DNA of 64,000 nucleotides from Micrasema longulum (lineage: Eukaryota; Arthropoda; Insecta; Trichoptera; Brachycentridae): assembly GCA_022494885.1 (NCBI GenBank), contig JAGVSM010000884.1, positions 62,001 through 126,000 on the forward strand. The letters are read 5' to 3'. Below the pieces are notes generated by a model. It saw nothing but the letters and a program-made list of their open reading frames with translations. It did not search any database and was not told the DNA's origin. The position numbers and the translations under genes were made by a program. This document shows, piece after piece, positions 32,160 to 42,857 of this stretch (positions are counted from its first letter, which is position 1; the number at the start of each line of letters is the position of its first letter).

Positions 32160-32655
32160 AAATGTCAATCGAAGCTAAACTGGCAGTGCACAACGGAGTG
32201 AAACATGAAACTGACAGAGGAGGATGAAAGCCGAGTGAACGCGGTTGAAATGCGATCTCTTAGACAAATGTGTGGGAAATCAATGCATGACAGGGTTACA
32301 AATGATAAAATCAGGCGAGAGTGTAAATCTGAGACAAGTATAATTGATAAGATTAAGAAAAGGTCTCTGAGACGGTTTGATCACGTAGAACGAATAGACG
32401 ACAAAATAATGGTAAAACAAGTATAAATAGCGAAAATAAACGGTATCATGAGACGACGACGACCAAGGAAAACGTAGCATTATCAGATAAGCCAAAATCT
32501 TAGGTCTGGTTATGTCGAAAGCAGACAGAACCGAAGGGCGCGTATGAATGTGGAAGAAGCTAGAAATGTATGCAAGGATAGACGTGTGTGGCGGTCCATT
32601 TTCTCTGCCTACCCCTACGGGAAAATGGCGTGATGGTAGTAGTAGTAAAGAAAAT
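32160..32655 (+). pseudogene. LINE-A fragment, TAG-tail subtype
   Basis: The frame 32205-32426 encodes EDESRVNAVEMRSLRQMCGK, SMHDRVTNDKIRRECKSETS and RRFDHVERIDD, the LINE-A C-terminal region; the WFGH motif reads RFDH here. Compared with 53240-53760 there is an internal deletion (NGVLVPTLMY segment lost near 32195). It ends with GGCGTGATGGTAGTAGTAG. Confidence 0.78.
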
Positions 32656-33164
32656 AAAATTCAATTCATTCGAATTCCTTATTACCTTCTCAAAAGATTA
32701 TCTACCTCTGTTCAGTTAGGTAATTGTGTTTCTGAGTTAATTAGTTTCAACAAATAATTCTGGATTCTCGTAAGTCAATATGTTAGTAAAACTTAAGTGT
32801 GAGTTTCTCAGATAATGGGCAAGACTTAAGTGCCCCTAACTTGAGTCACACCCTTAAATAAGGGTGTTGGATCTCACCCTTTCGCACATACTGTGAAACT
32901 CGCTTTTAGTGACCACCTCATATATTTACGACCGAGGGTAGTTACTGTATTTTATGTTAATGTCACGAAAGTCCACTCATGTGAATACACACCTACATAA
33001 ATGTACTTTATTATTTAGCATAAGCATCAAATTGTAAATCGTCGTCTTAGGATTAAAACCCTATAACTTCAATTTACAGGATCTTCACATTAATTCACTA
33101 AAAATGTTAAAATAAAATAATGTAATAAAGTTTTGTGAAAATGGGTTTTTCTTATTACTATTTG

Positions 33165-33300
33165 TTGCAACAGAGAGGGAAAAATTTTTTGAGAAGGGAA
33201 AGTGGGAGTCTAAACATTTACAGGGCTTATGACCTGTCATTGGCTGGTTTCAGTAGCCACTTTTCCACCTATGTTTAAACATCATTTCAGTTTACATAGA
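33165..33300 (+). repeat. Family X fragment
   Basis: TTGCAACAGAGAGGG, GAGTCTAAACATTTACAGGG and GACCTGTCATTGGCTGG are in X order. It stops where the LINE-B relic begins. Confidence 0.5.
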
Positions 33301-33700
33301 TTTAAACGAGCACTAAATAAATCGTCCAGATCTTGTATTTTTAATTTTAATTTATTTAATTCACCAAATACACAATTTTTTTTAAGAACACAATAATCAT
33401 TTTTTTAGGTACCGTCATGTTAGAAAATTCCATGTTAAGTCGGGACTCTTTTATGTATAAATCAAAAACATTTATAAACATATTGAACAATATACAAAAT
33501 AATCAAAACAATATACAAAATTTTAATAGAAAAATATAAATAATAAAAATTTATACAGGTAAAAAAATGGAATGTATTGATGTCCCTTATGTTTTTCAAT
33601 GCTTTTTTTATTAATTTTTAATGCTGTTAACTGTTTTTATATTGTAATATTTATCCCTTTGAATTATACAAACGGTCAATGTCCGTAAATAAAAATTATT
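33300..33700 (+). pseudogene. LINE-B 3' terminal relic
   Basis: GATTTAAACGAGCACTAAAT and CGTCCAGATCTTG correspond to the region just after the RT C-terminus in 38150-38230, and ACGGTCAATGTCCGTAAAT at about 33673 is the family's 3' terminal signature. No frame remains. Confidence 0.5.
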
Positions 33701-33709
33701 TTAAAAAAA

Positions 33710-34230
33710 TAAAAAAAGCATTATCCCAGACCTGCCTTATGTGCTAGAAAATAAAATTGTTTGAATAAATATTATTAGAATAAGTATAGATGTAATGAAT
33801 ACGTTGTATGTACTGTATAAGACTATGGTAATCATATAGCTAAATGAAACAATAAAATAATAAATAAAAAATGCCAGAAAACTCAAAAAATGAGAGAGTT
33901 CTAAATATGTTTAAAATTAAATGTTGAGAGTATAGATATAAATACTGTGTTAGAAAACATATATTATAAGTAGTGAATACACATAAGTAAATATAAGTGT
34001 TTATATAAAAGAACAGTTTAAATATTATAAATAAGGACAGGAAGTGTACAATAGTGATAAATACTACTACAAAAAGTAAAGATTGTATTTCACTATGTTT
34101 CTAATGGAACTAAATAAATAAAAGAAACTTGTACAAAAATATCACTATATTTATTTATGTTAGATTCCTTATCAAACAGAAATTTACATTAACATTTTTT
34201 TGGTTCATTCATAATAAAATTAGATAAATA
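33710..34230. other. Anonymous AT-rich sequence
   Basis: Poly-A and mixed A/T runs; nothing recognised. Confidence 0.3.
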
Positions 34231-34234
34231 ATTC

Positions 34235-34490
34235 AACTTTGTCGGCCTCGTGGTGAAATGGTCAGTGTGAATACTTACCATGCAAGAGGTCTCGAGTTCG
34301 ATTCCTGACATGGTTGATATTAAACATTTATTTAACAGGGTGTTTTTACACTAGAATATTGCATAGTCCCAAGACTGGTACCTGAAGCGTAAGACTAATT
34401 ATGTTACCTTCAAGTAATAAAAACGATAAGGACACGCTGCGATTGGTGTAATAATGCAGTGCCCTATGCACCATTAGGTGCAGAAAGGGA
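34235..34490 (+). mobile_element. tRNA-headed SINE, family S3, full-length-like
   Basis: CGGCCTCGTGGTGAAATGG carries a box A-like segment. CATGCAAGAGGTC and box B GAGTTCGATTCCT follow, then the shared tail GGTACCTGAAGCGTAAGACT and TGCCCTATGCACCATTAGG ending in AATAAAAA. Length about 255 bp. Confidence 0.75.
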
Positions 34491-34565
34491 ATAAAAAACA
34501 TTTTACATTGTAAAATAATATTATGAACCTAGGTGTATGAAACGTTTATATACATATTTAATATA

Positions 34566-35008
34566 CAGGTGTTCATTAAACCCTGTCACATCCAAAACCA
34601 CGAAGATCAGTATGAGCAAGAAGACATATTGGCACATAAAAAGAAATTTTTAGAACGAATAAAATTTAAAAAAATATAATATCAGGGAGGGGAAGTCTGA
34701 TACGCCGAAAATGCGCGGCCGCGCTTTCCTCGCTTCTCTTTTGCAGAAGTAAGCAACCATTTGTTTTGTTTAATATATATTTTTTTTTAAATTTTCTTTA
34801 TTCAAAATATTTTTTTTACCACTACTACTACTACCATCACGCCATTTCCCCGTAGAGGTAGGTAGAGAGAATGGACCGCCACACACGTCTATCCTGGCAT
34901 ACAATCCTAGCCTCTTCCACATATATTTTTTTTAAATATGCTTATATGTCTTCTTGCCCATACTGATCATCGTGGTTTTGGATGTGACAGGGTTTAAAGA
35001 ACATCATG
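34566..35008. mobile_element. TIR element with about 60-bp arms
   Basis: TAAACCCTGTCACATCC and AACCACGAAGATCAGTATG on the left (34577-34632) are inverted at about 34944-34997 with few mismatches. The interior holds a GC-rich patch (GCGCGGCCGCGC near 34712), poly-T and a LINE-A insertion. No transposase and no clear target duplication. Confidence 0.6.
34840..34922 (-). pseudogene. LINE-A 3' terminal fragment, TAG-tail subtype
   Basis: Minus strand: GAAGAGGCTAGGATTGTATG, CAGGATAGACGTGTGTGG, CTACCTCTACGGGGAAATGG then GCGTGATGGTAGTAGTAGTAG. Only the last ~85 bp were copied, the usual 5' truncation of LINEs. Nested in the TIR element. Confidence 0.72.
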
Positions 35009-35099
35009 TTTATACTGTAGTTCAATAAGCTGTAGTTCTTTAAATTTAATTCGGTTAACTTTAAAAAAAAAATCTAATTCTATATATTTTATCTCTTAT

Positions 35100-35250
35100 A
35101 CAGCAAGCATCCTCTATTTCTTGAAATTTTTATATTCTCTATTTTTTTTCCTTAAATTATTTGTTACTTATTACATGTTGTTTATATAATTACTTTTATA
35201 CACGTAAAAGCCTTATGGGCGTAAAAATTAACAAAAATATTATAAAAAAT
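35100..35250 (+). mobile_element. LINE 3' end, family Z
   Basis: CACGTAAAAGCCTTATGGGC at about 35200-35219 then GTAAAAATTAACAAAAATA matches the terminal signature at 49670-49715. A CTATTTTTTTTCC-rich region precedes it as in that copy. No coding sequence left. Confidence 0.5.
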
Positions 35251-35259
35251 ATTGAATGT

Positions 35260-36260
35260 CTTAATCATTGTACAAACTTGTTTGCAAATCCCCGGTTTAA
35301 TATTATTGGATCATTTTGATATCAAATTGGTTAACTAAAGTCATAATTTATTATGTTGTATTTTTATCTGAATACCAGCTTATGCTAATTTCAATCCAGA
35401 TGTTTTCGGCAGGCCTACATTTGGATATAAAATGAATTATTGTGAAATTTTATACCACTTTTAAATATGTGCGTGGGTTGAATTTTGATGATAACATTAT
35501 AAATTGTATCGCTGACATTATATTATTAAATGTATAAACGTCACAACATATGGATGTTATTAATTTTATTTAAATTTATATGAAATAAATATTTTGAAAT
35601 CTCGAAATGAGTTCCCAGATGTAATTATTATTTACGTCAGCGAATTTTGGTGGAATGCCCCAATAAAGAAAAAAAAATGAAATAATATTTTCAATTTTTA
35701 ACTCAATTGATATAACTCTGTGTACGTTTTAAAATAAAATTAATGCACAGGTTTTTAAAGAAAAATAAAAAATATGTGTTGTGTTTCAAAATGTGGGTAA
35801 CATTGTGTTAAAATGTTGTACATTTCTCTCAGCACATTATGTTATATTGTGTCGTCGAGACGGGTTATCTCAGTCACGACTTATCATTTTTATTGTTTAT
35901 ATTGTACATACTTTTTGAAAAAATCAAAAACAATGACGACAACACATATGTTTATGGCACAAGACAAGACAAAAAATAACACTTCTAATAAAAATCAATT
36001 TGTACAAAAATTGCATCAAAACATACATAAAGGAAAAAAATAAAAATATTACAAGTTTAACTCGAAAACAAAGTGTCTGCTTCTTGTGTTTGGCAAGTGT
36101 TAAAAAAATAAATTATTTCATGATTTTTTTTGGTTTCTGTTTAAAAATAAGAATAAATAAAAAAAAACATTGAATTCAATTCAATTCAATTAATTCATTT
36201 TAAATATAACATTTACATTATAATATATACATATTATAAAATAGAAAAAAAAATACACGA
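35260..36260. other. Anonymous AT-rich sequence
   Basis: A 76-residue frame at 35813-36043 shows no domain. An AATTC pentamer run (AATTCAATTCAATTCAATT, near 36173) precedes the next LINE. Confidence 0.3.
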
Positions 36261-36272
36261 AAGAGACTCATG

Positions 36273-36737
36273 TCAAAGTAGTAGAAGAATCCTGCTCCGG
36301 AAAATCCTTTCGCATACATGGAACATATCAATATCCAAATCGACGTTGTTCAGCTTAGCGGTAGCCCTTCCAACAGATATAACCATAGGCAGGTTGGTCC
36401 GGAATATCGGAATATGAAACAATCTGTGCTGACGCTGTCTTAGGTAATTATCAGGAACATACAAACGAATGCTCATCATAATCTCAGAACTATCGATCAT
36501 ACCGCGCAACAATCGATAAAAATGTGTAGTCAAATACACATTCCTTTTTGTCTCTTAACTGTTGTAGCCAAGCATACCCTGGAGAAACTCGGTTTGATAG
36601 AGCCAAGGATAATACTTGCACTCTCTCATGAAGAGATATCTCAGAAACTTCTTTTGGATTTTCTCTATCATAAGAAAGTACTTCAGTTCATGTGACCCCC
36701 AAATCATCGAGCCACTCTCGAGTCTACTTCGTACATG
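36273..36737 (-). pseudogene. Jockey-like LINE RT C-terminal fragment
   Basis: Minus-strand frames encode …FLQGMLGYNS* ETKRN… then MYLTTHFYRLLRGMIDSSE, and HRLFHIPIFRTNLPMVISVG. The LGYNSLE..R and FR.NLP..RA pattern is the jockey C-terminal tail. The element is cut at its upstream side by the pogo-like insertion at 36738. Confidence 0.68.
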
Positions 36738-37199
36738 TACAGGTACCCGGTGATCGCGACCCTGGCGAGTGCGGGCTCTTTATAACGCGATATTTTTATG
36801 CGATGTAGTGACGTTCGTTTTAGAGGTGGGGGTCAGTGCTATGCAAGCTCCTGACGTCACTGTGACCTGTGAAGATCTTTTGAGACGAAAAGAAATAAAA
36901 AACAATCGAAATAATTGAAAATTGTAGTAAAATTGAAGTTGTACGCAGAAATTTTAAATCGCCCGAGTCCACAGTGCGATCAATTGAAAAAAAATCGAGA
37001 TGAAATTATTGGTTGTAACGCAAGCAATGGTTGGTTTGATTGGTTTGAATAACGATCTTACAAGCTTTGCATTAAAATTAAATTAAAATCAGCTGAAAAA
37101 TATCGAAAGAGTTCCGTGAAAAATCCCCCGTTGATCGCGAAATTTCCCTTATCGCATACATATTCAGAATGCATCCCCCGCGATAAACATGTACCTGTA
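36738..37199 (+). mobile_element. pogo/Tigger-like DNA transposon remnant with TA flanks
   Basis: The ends are CAGGTACCCGG (left) and its inverted counterpart GTACCTG (right), both flanked by TA, the target of Tc1/mariner-pogo elements. Inside (about 36930-37130) frames give SPESTVRSIEKK and SNGWFDWFE-like, ALKLKSAEKYRKSS-like pieces resembling the CENP-B-type DNA-binding half of pogo transposases. A 60-bp stretch at 36822-36880 belongs instead to a LINE 3' UTR (see 37200-37690), so the element is itself composite. Confidence 0.5.
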
Positions 37200-37690
37200 T
37201 TTTATTAAGTTAAAAAAAAAATATCCGCATAAAGGATACTCGCAAAGTTTTGCTTTTGACCTAATAAAGTTTAGCCGAAATCAAGTGAGGGTTATCACTA
37301 GAGCCCGCCCAGGGCACTGCAGATTGAACAAACACCTTGCTAGAATGAACCTTTCCCAAACTTTTCGATGTAGGTTCTGCAGTGCAGATGAGGAAACACC
37401 TATACATATTATATGTGAATGTGATGCTTTACGTCATAAAGGGAGCCTCATCCTTGAGGGACCACTGGTTAAAACTCAAGATGTTAAAGAGCTCGCCCCC
37501 TACCTAATATCTGGGCATGGAGGGGGAGATTTAGCAAAATAAATGTAATTTCTCGCCCTCCACACAGTAGCCAGACTCTTTATAGACTTAGACTTGGAGG
37601 GCAAGAACTATTCTTGGGGACCTGTGAATAGATCTTTACAGGTTGCAGTGACGTCAGAAGCTTGCAAAGCACTGGCTCCCACCACTTAGA
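37200..37690 (+). pseudogene. LINE post-RNase H C-terminal fragment with Cys/His knuckle
   Basis: The frame 37189-37542 encodes NQVRVITRARPGHCRLNKHL then ARMNLSQTFRCRFCSADEET and PIHIICECDALRHKGSLILEG. The spacing GHC..LN.HL, C..C…H…C is the terminal knuckle that follows RNase H in I/R1/jockey-type LINEs and some RNase H-bearing LINEs. The N-terminal twelve residues derive from the pogo-like end. The 3' UTR (37605-37665) is inverted relative to 36822-36880. Confidence 0.72.
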
Positions 37691-37694
37691 ATAA

Positions 37695-38030
37695 AAATGA
37701 GAATAATTTACGCATACATGTATAAATATATGTACCGACTTATAAAATGATATTACGTATATCGATATTACACAATTTAATACGTCAGGTGTGTTTAGTT
37801 AATAAATAAGTTCATGCTTTGACAGGTGTAGATAATTTTTTTATGAATCTGTTTAGTTTAAGATAAAAATAATTCTGGTTTTTGTTGTTGGACCACATTT
37901 CAATTGAGCCGTATTAATTAATATATTCTGTTCGTATGGCGATATTTTAACTTTAGACCACTGAGCACAGAGCCGAATTAGTATAAGATATTAAAACATA
38001 GTACAATATAATGTGTATATGAATGTATTT
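37695..38030. other. Anonymous AT-rich sequence
   Basis: No recognised repeat or coding signal. Confidence 0.3.
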
Positions 38031-38034
38031 ATTT

Positions 38035-38450
38035 ATTTATTAACGGACATTGTCCATGTATACAATTAATAAGGTTTAAATATTACAATAAAAGAATAGT
38101 TTAAAACATTAAAAAAAAAAAAGAAGCATTGACAAACTTAAGGGACATCGAGACAAGATCTGGACTATTTATTTAGTGCTCGTTTAAATCGTTATAAACT
38201 TAAACCAAAAAAGTCCAGATCTTGTCTTGAGTCAACAATACGACAAAGGCGGGTCATTGGAGAATTTAGGCCATAGTTTGTTCTATACTGATCGATGAAC
38301 AGTACTTCATTGTTTCTCAATCTACGAGTCGGAATATTGAATTTTACTTGTCCCAGTAATGATGGAACATCGATTATACCATTTAGTATGCCGAACATAT
38401 ATATGGAGTCAATAAATAATAGTTCTACGTTTTTGTAATATTATTCCTCC
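38035..38450 (-). pseudogene. LINE-B RT C-terminus and 3' end
   Basis: The minus frame 38192-38398 reads MFGILNGIIDVPSLLGQVKF, NIPTRRLRNNEVLFIDQYRT and NYGLNSPMTRLCRIVDSRQD with stop after FFGLSL. The 3' signature GGACAATGTCCGTTAATAA lies at about 38040-38052. The family is the same as 39640-40235 and the frame is intact for 68 codons. Confidence 0.8.
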
Positions 38451-38454
38451 AGTA

Positions 38455-38680
38455 AATATTAAATAGCTGAAACCTTTATTTTTATGATGTTGAGATTCAT
38501 CTGACTTTTATTATGTCACCTACATACTAGGCCTGAAAATATTTTTCAATTTTTATACTTCTTCTTGAACCAGTTGCTTTTACCAACAATATTTTCAGTG
38601 TGTCTAAATTTTTGTAGACAAAGAAAGGATTTCACCCCCTAGGGATTCATCAAGATTATCATAAAACATTATATATTTTT
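38455..38680 (-). repeat. Family X distal part
   Basis: GCTGAAACCTTTATTTTTATG, TTCTTGAACCAGTTG and AACAATATTTTCAGTGTGTC match the distal X segment seen at 62540-62650 and, inverted, at 51900-51980. It extends knowledge of the family beyond its best-conserved core. Confidence 0.45.
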
Positions 38681-39059
38681 TTTATTAATTGATATGGTTA
38701 CAAATGTTATTTGTTTTCTATTCTAAAAAATGTTTATTTACAGGTCACCGACAAATACGTTTAAAATTTTTGTATAAAAATATACGCATTGTCGTACAAA
38801 AATATCGATTTTACTTTATACCGTCTCGATATGTACCGATAAAAATAGCGTTTTATATCGCGGTTATGATATTATTGAAACAGATGATCAAAATACACTG
38901 AATTATTGTACAAAAGCAGTTTCCTATGCACTACTGGGCGCGCACAAAAAAACATTATTATTTATCATTATTTGAACAAAGAAATATAGAAAATAATACT
39001 CAAGCTAAAGACAGAAGTACAGAAGGTAATTTTTTTAAATTATTTTTTTTATTTATTTA

Positions 39060-39135
39060 TTAATTTTTATTAATATTATTTATTTATTTATTTAAACGCC
39101 TTGTAGGCTTTTACATGTTTTACATATATTTATAT
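39060..39135 (-). mobile_element. LINE 3' end, family Z
   Basis: Minus strand: CATGTAAAAGCCTACAAGG then CGTTTAAATAAATAAATAAA. Same terminal signature as 49670-49715 with a drifted hexamer. Confidence 0.45.
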
Positions 39136-39139
39136 TTAA

Positions 39140-39630
39140 AGAACAGACATGTATTTTACACAAAAGTAGCAAAGAGTTTAAAATGAAATAATAAGAAAAA
39201 GAAAATATAAACTAATCTTACATATAGTACATACATAAATATATTTTAGTAAAGAGAACAGAAGTTGATTTTTTCCTATCGGTTATAGTAAAAGAATCTT
39301 AAAATTAGAAGAATGTAGGAACATAATAATTAAGAAATCAGATATAAGTTAATAAAAGGTATACAATATATAACAACATAGTATTATTGAAGTATTTAAA
39401 TTTGGAGATAATAAATTGATACACTGCCTATTATAAAGTCATGCTTAGTAGGAGAAGATCCGCGCTAAGGCAGACTTACATATCTGTTTTTTTTTATATT
39501 TCTCCATATACATGCACACACGCGTTTGCACACATACACATACATACACACATATACATGCATATATGTACATAAATATATATATACGCTATTATTTAGG
39601 TAGGTAGGCTTTTATAAAAAGTTTATTTTG
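39140..39630. other. AT-rich sequence with a CA/TA-rich microsatellite-like patch
   Basis: ACACACGCGTTTGCACACAT and ACATACACACATATACATG run from about 39513 to 39585. No gene signal. Confidence 0.4.
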
Positions 39631-39639
39631 GAATCAATA

Positions 39640-40235
39640 ACTAATTTTCCGTTTTAGAATATGCCTCCGTGATCTGGTCTCCCTTCTATGTAGGCCGGAA
39701 AAATCATATCAAATTGGTGCGACATCGTTTGCTCAGAAAAATAGCATAGATGGTTGGCTTCGAGAAGGAAGACTATACTTACAGAGCAATAGTCAACGTT
39801 AAAAATCTCAATTCTAAAAAAACGTAAAAATAACATTGACTCCATATTTATGTTTAATTTACTGAATGGCTTAATTGATTTGCCATCGTTACTGGAACAA
39901 GTGGCATTCAATGTTCCGATCCGCCGGTTGCGAAATAATAAGGTGCTGTTCCTTGATCAACACAGCGCAAACTATGGCTTGCGTGCACCAGTGTCCCGAT
40001 TGTGTCGTATTGAAAACTCGATTCAAGATCTGGACTTTTTTGGCGCAAGTCTATAAAAGATTTTAAAAATAACTAAGATAGACCGGATCTTGTCTTGACG
40101 TAGTATTTTTTTTTTGTCCTGGCTTTAATTTTATTAAGTTGTATTTCATTTGATCAGTATCTGTATTTGTTATAATAAATTGTATTTACAATTGTAAGAA
40201 TAGACTGCATAAGTCCGTCAATAAATGAATAATAA
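39640..40235 (+). pseudogene. LINE-B RT C-terminus and 3' end
   Basis: Before the open frame, fragments of …CVIWSPFYVGRKNHIKLVRH… type can be read near 39660-39740. The frame 39850-40056 encodes MFNLLNGLIDLPSLLEQVAF, NVPIRRLRNNKVLFLDQHSA and NYGLRAPVSRLCRIENSIQD, ending FFGASL. The 3' end carries AGTCCGTCAATAAATGAATA. A close sister of 38035-38450 in opposite orientation. Confidence 0.8.
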
Positions 40236-40321
40236 ATGTATTTGATTGAAATAAATAGTCAAACCAATGTTTGATTCTCAAAAAGTATTCCTTGTTATTT
40301 GAGATGAAGAAGTGTCAGTTA

Positions 40322-40564
40322 AGCTAGGGTTTCCTAAGACAGCGGTGACCGTATCTTAACGGCCGTAGTGAACGGTGATGCGGTGGACAGCCGTCGTAAC
40401 GGTGACTAGAGAGTGGTTTCCTAGGAAAACGGTGTTGATAACATTTAACAACACCGTTTTCCCAAGAAACCACTCTCTAGTCACCGTAACGACGGCTGTC
40501 CACTGCATCACCGTTCACTACGGCCGTTAAGATACGGTTACCGCTGTCCTAGGAAACCCTAGCT
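40322..40564. mobile_element. Near-perfect palindromic (foldback) MITE with TTA target duplication
   Basis: Two 116-bp arms (40322-40437 and 40449-40564) are inverted with about 6 mismatches, around an 11-nt loop. The ends are AGCTAGGGTTTCC and GGAAACCCTAGCT, flanked on both sides by TTA (40319-40321, 40565-40567), as expected for PIF/Harbinger-type insertion. It is GC-rich against an AT-rich background, and the submotif ACGGTGA recurs in the arms (about 40371, 40399). No coding capacity. High arm identity implies a young insertion or ongoing gene conversion. Confidence 0.82.
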
Positions 40565-40899
40565 TTACTATGTTTTAGCCATCATTTCGGGATATGTTCT
40601 GATGAGAACTATTAAAAAAAACATATTGTTTTTAGTTCGCTTCTGGTTACAATTTTCTAGTTTAGCAGTGTGATAATGCCCGGTTATAGCAGACAGTTAA
40701 ACTCCGCGGTTTAATAAGACGTTTGAAACCAGGTTTACTATCGAACCTTGGTTATCGAATATGAATTATTCAAATGTCCACCAATTATTGCGTGCATTAA
40801 TTTTATTTTTCTAAAATGAACAAGTGTAGTGTTTCCAGCATAAGTAACTTTATCGCGTTGGTCGCTAGATACATATTAGCTGTATTTTGTAAGTAAATT

Positions 40900-41210
40900 T
40901 GGTGAAACAGAGAAGGAAACCATTTTTGAGAAGGGAATTCGGAAGTCTTGGCATTTACACGGCTTATGACCTGTCTGGTTGATTTAAGTAGCCATTTTAC
41001 AGACTGTGTAACACTCACCATTCTGCCCATGTTTAAACATCCACATTTCCTCAACTCTTCCATCTGTTGACTTTTGTTCTCAGTTTTTCATTCTTTGCCT
41101 TCAGCTTTTTTTGTGTTTCATTGGTTTCTGCTCTTTTAATCCACAAAAGTCAACAGATGGCGTTTAGCGTTGAGAAAACGTAGATGTTTAAACACGAGCA
41201 GTGTATTATT
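40900..41210 (+). repeat. Family X copy plus inverted distal duplicate
   Basis: GTGAAACAGAGAAGG, GAAGTCTTGGCATTTACACG, GACCTGTCTGG, GTAACACTCACCATTCTGCC and ATCTGTTGACTTTTG follow X order. At 41143-41205 CAAAAGTCAACAGATGG is repeated inverted, giving a small hairpin with CATCTGTTGACTTTTG. Confidence 0.55.
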
Positions 41211-41289
41211 TACGTTCTCAAAATTTTCTAAATTTTTGCAATTTTTACATGTTATTATTAAATTTGAAAAAAATATATTGTGCGATTTC

Positions 41290-41378
41290 AATATATTTTA
41301 TTTCTAATAGTGTGATGGAGAGGTGAAAAGGCAGCGTATCTTCTGCTCTTTTTCATCGGAATGGCGCCCAACGTGGGG
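41290..41378 (+). mobile_element. LTR-retrotransposon remnant: LTR edge plus primer-binding site
   Basis: TGGCGCCCAACGTGGGG (41362-41378) is complementary to the 3' end, CCA included, of the standard animal tRNA-Lys(CUU), the usual minus-strand primer site of several LTR families. It lies just after a possible LTR end (…CTTTTTCA then TCGGAA). Neither a second LTR nor gag/pol sequence is seen nearby, so only a scar remains. LTR 5' limit unknown. Confidence 0.5.
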
Positions 41379-41379
41379 A

Positions 41380-42040
41380 CATTACCAGTACGCAAGTTAA
41401 CATTGTAACGAAGAACCTGCTCTAAAACTTATATGTTGCAATGGTTAAAACGACATATGACACTGATATTTGTCGAAATACTTTTGAGACACACTTGCAG
41501 GTGAAATGCTTTTTCATTATTTATCATCATAAAATTAATTCAAATCAGTGGTTCGTTAAGCTATGAAGTTCAACATGCTTGCGCTTCTATCGCGTTGCGT
41601 TAATTACTTTCTGAATCAATTTTGTGATAATGTTCACGCATCTATAACTCGTCTAAAGATAACAGTTTTTGAATTATTTAAATCGAATAGAAACACGAAA
41701 TAAAATTATTGATTTATTTAATTACCGACATTTTTATGTATTTCCTATAGTGTTACTCAATTTAGTATCAAATCAACTAACAGACCCAACGAAACTGTTA
41801 TTTATGACAAGCATTTTTAATTTAATTAAAATTTAAAAAGTTATGTATCCCAGAATGAATAAAAATGTCAAAATGAATAGGACTTGGGCTATTATTTTTT
41901 TTTGTTTATATATAGCTTTTAAAAACTTTAATAGACTGACATAAAATAAAACTTCGTTTTGAATCGAAGGCGATCTCAGGCAAAAATCTACAAACATGTT
42001 AAAAATAAATCATGTTTCTCGTAAACATAGTAAATATTTG
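41380..42040. other. Anonymous AT-rich sequence
   Basis: Downstream of the primer-binding site no gag-like frame is found. Nothing recognised. Confidence 0.3.
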
Positions 42041-42044
42041 TTTT

Positions 42045-42350
42045 TCTTTGTGTCCAGATGGGCGGAGAATACTCTTTTGTGGGTGAAACTAAACCAGAAC
42101 GCTTGACGAGTGTTTTCGACTCGAAGGCTGCTCTCCCGTAAAAATCCTGAAAACGGAAATCAATTGGCTATAAGTCTGTCTCGTTGTTGTAGTAAACGCG
42201 TTCGCCTTCCATTCTTGAGATCTTGGGTTCAATTCCTTGCAGAATTAACGTAAATTATTGATTTGAAAGGTTGTTTGAACAAATATGTTTTATTGTTTCC
42301 GAGCTGGCGCCGGAAACGTAATACTATGATGTTTTTGTATTATTTATTTT
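42045..42350 (+). mobile_element. SINE S2
   Basis: GTGTCCAGATGGGCGGAGAA, GAACGCTTGACGAGTG, CTGCTCTCCCGTAAAAATCC, GTAGTAAACGCGTTCGCC, box B GGGTTCAATTCCTTG (about 42229-42243), then GCTGGCGCCGGAAACGTAA. The distal tail with the TGCCCTATGCACC module is missing. Best copy of the central S2 region. Confidence 0.65.
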
Positions 42351-42469
42351 TAAAAAATACAGAATTTTTGAAAAAAAACTATCAAAGCTAACATGAACAT
42401 GATTGCAACACTAGAAAAAAAAAGAAAAAGGCAGTCATCAAATTAGATTTAATATAACGCAGTAAAAAA

Positions 42470-42640
42470 AACATTTACACCGTTCGTGAAGATAGACATG
42501 TTAAGAGTCGGAATAATCGGCGTGCGTGTATGAGAAGATGTATAAATATAGAGGATGCGAGATATATATACCAAGATAGAGTGATGTGGCAGTCTATTCT
42601 CTCTGCTTACCCTTATGGGGAAACGGCGTGATGGTTTTTT
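42470..42640 (+). pseudogene. LINE-A 3' terminal fragment, TTTTG-tail subtype
   Basis: Sequence encodes KIDMLRVGIIGVRV then RRCINIEDARYIYQDRVMWQ and SILSAYPYGETA-like residues; ends ACGGCGTGATGGTTTTTTG at about 42625-42643. Usual 5' truncation. Closest to 56085-56540 in subtype. Confidence 0.75.
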
Positions 42641-42857
42641 GTTGTTAGAAAAAACATTTAGGAAGAAAAAAAATATCAAAATTCAAACAGAATGTTAAGA
42701 AATATGTGTTAAACAACTTATAAATGAAATATATATAAATATATGTACATTGTTATTATTAGAGCACACATAAGAATATGTTGATGTGTCCTATTTCTAG
42801 ATTCAAAATACAAAAATAAAATTTAAAAAAAAATAAATATAAATATGTTTTGTCTCC

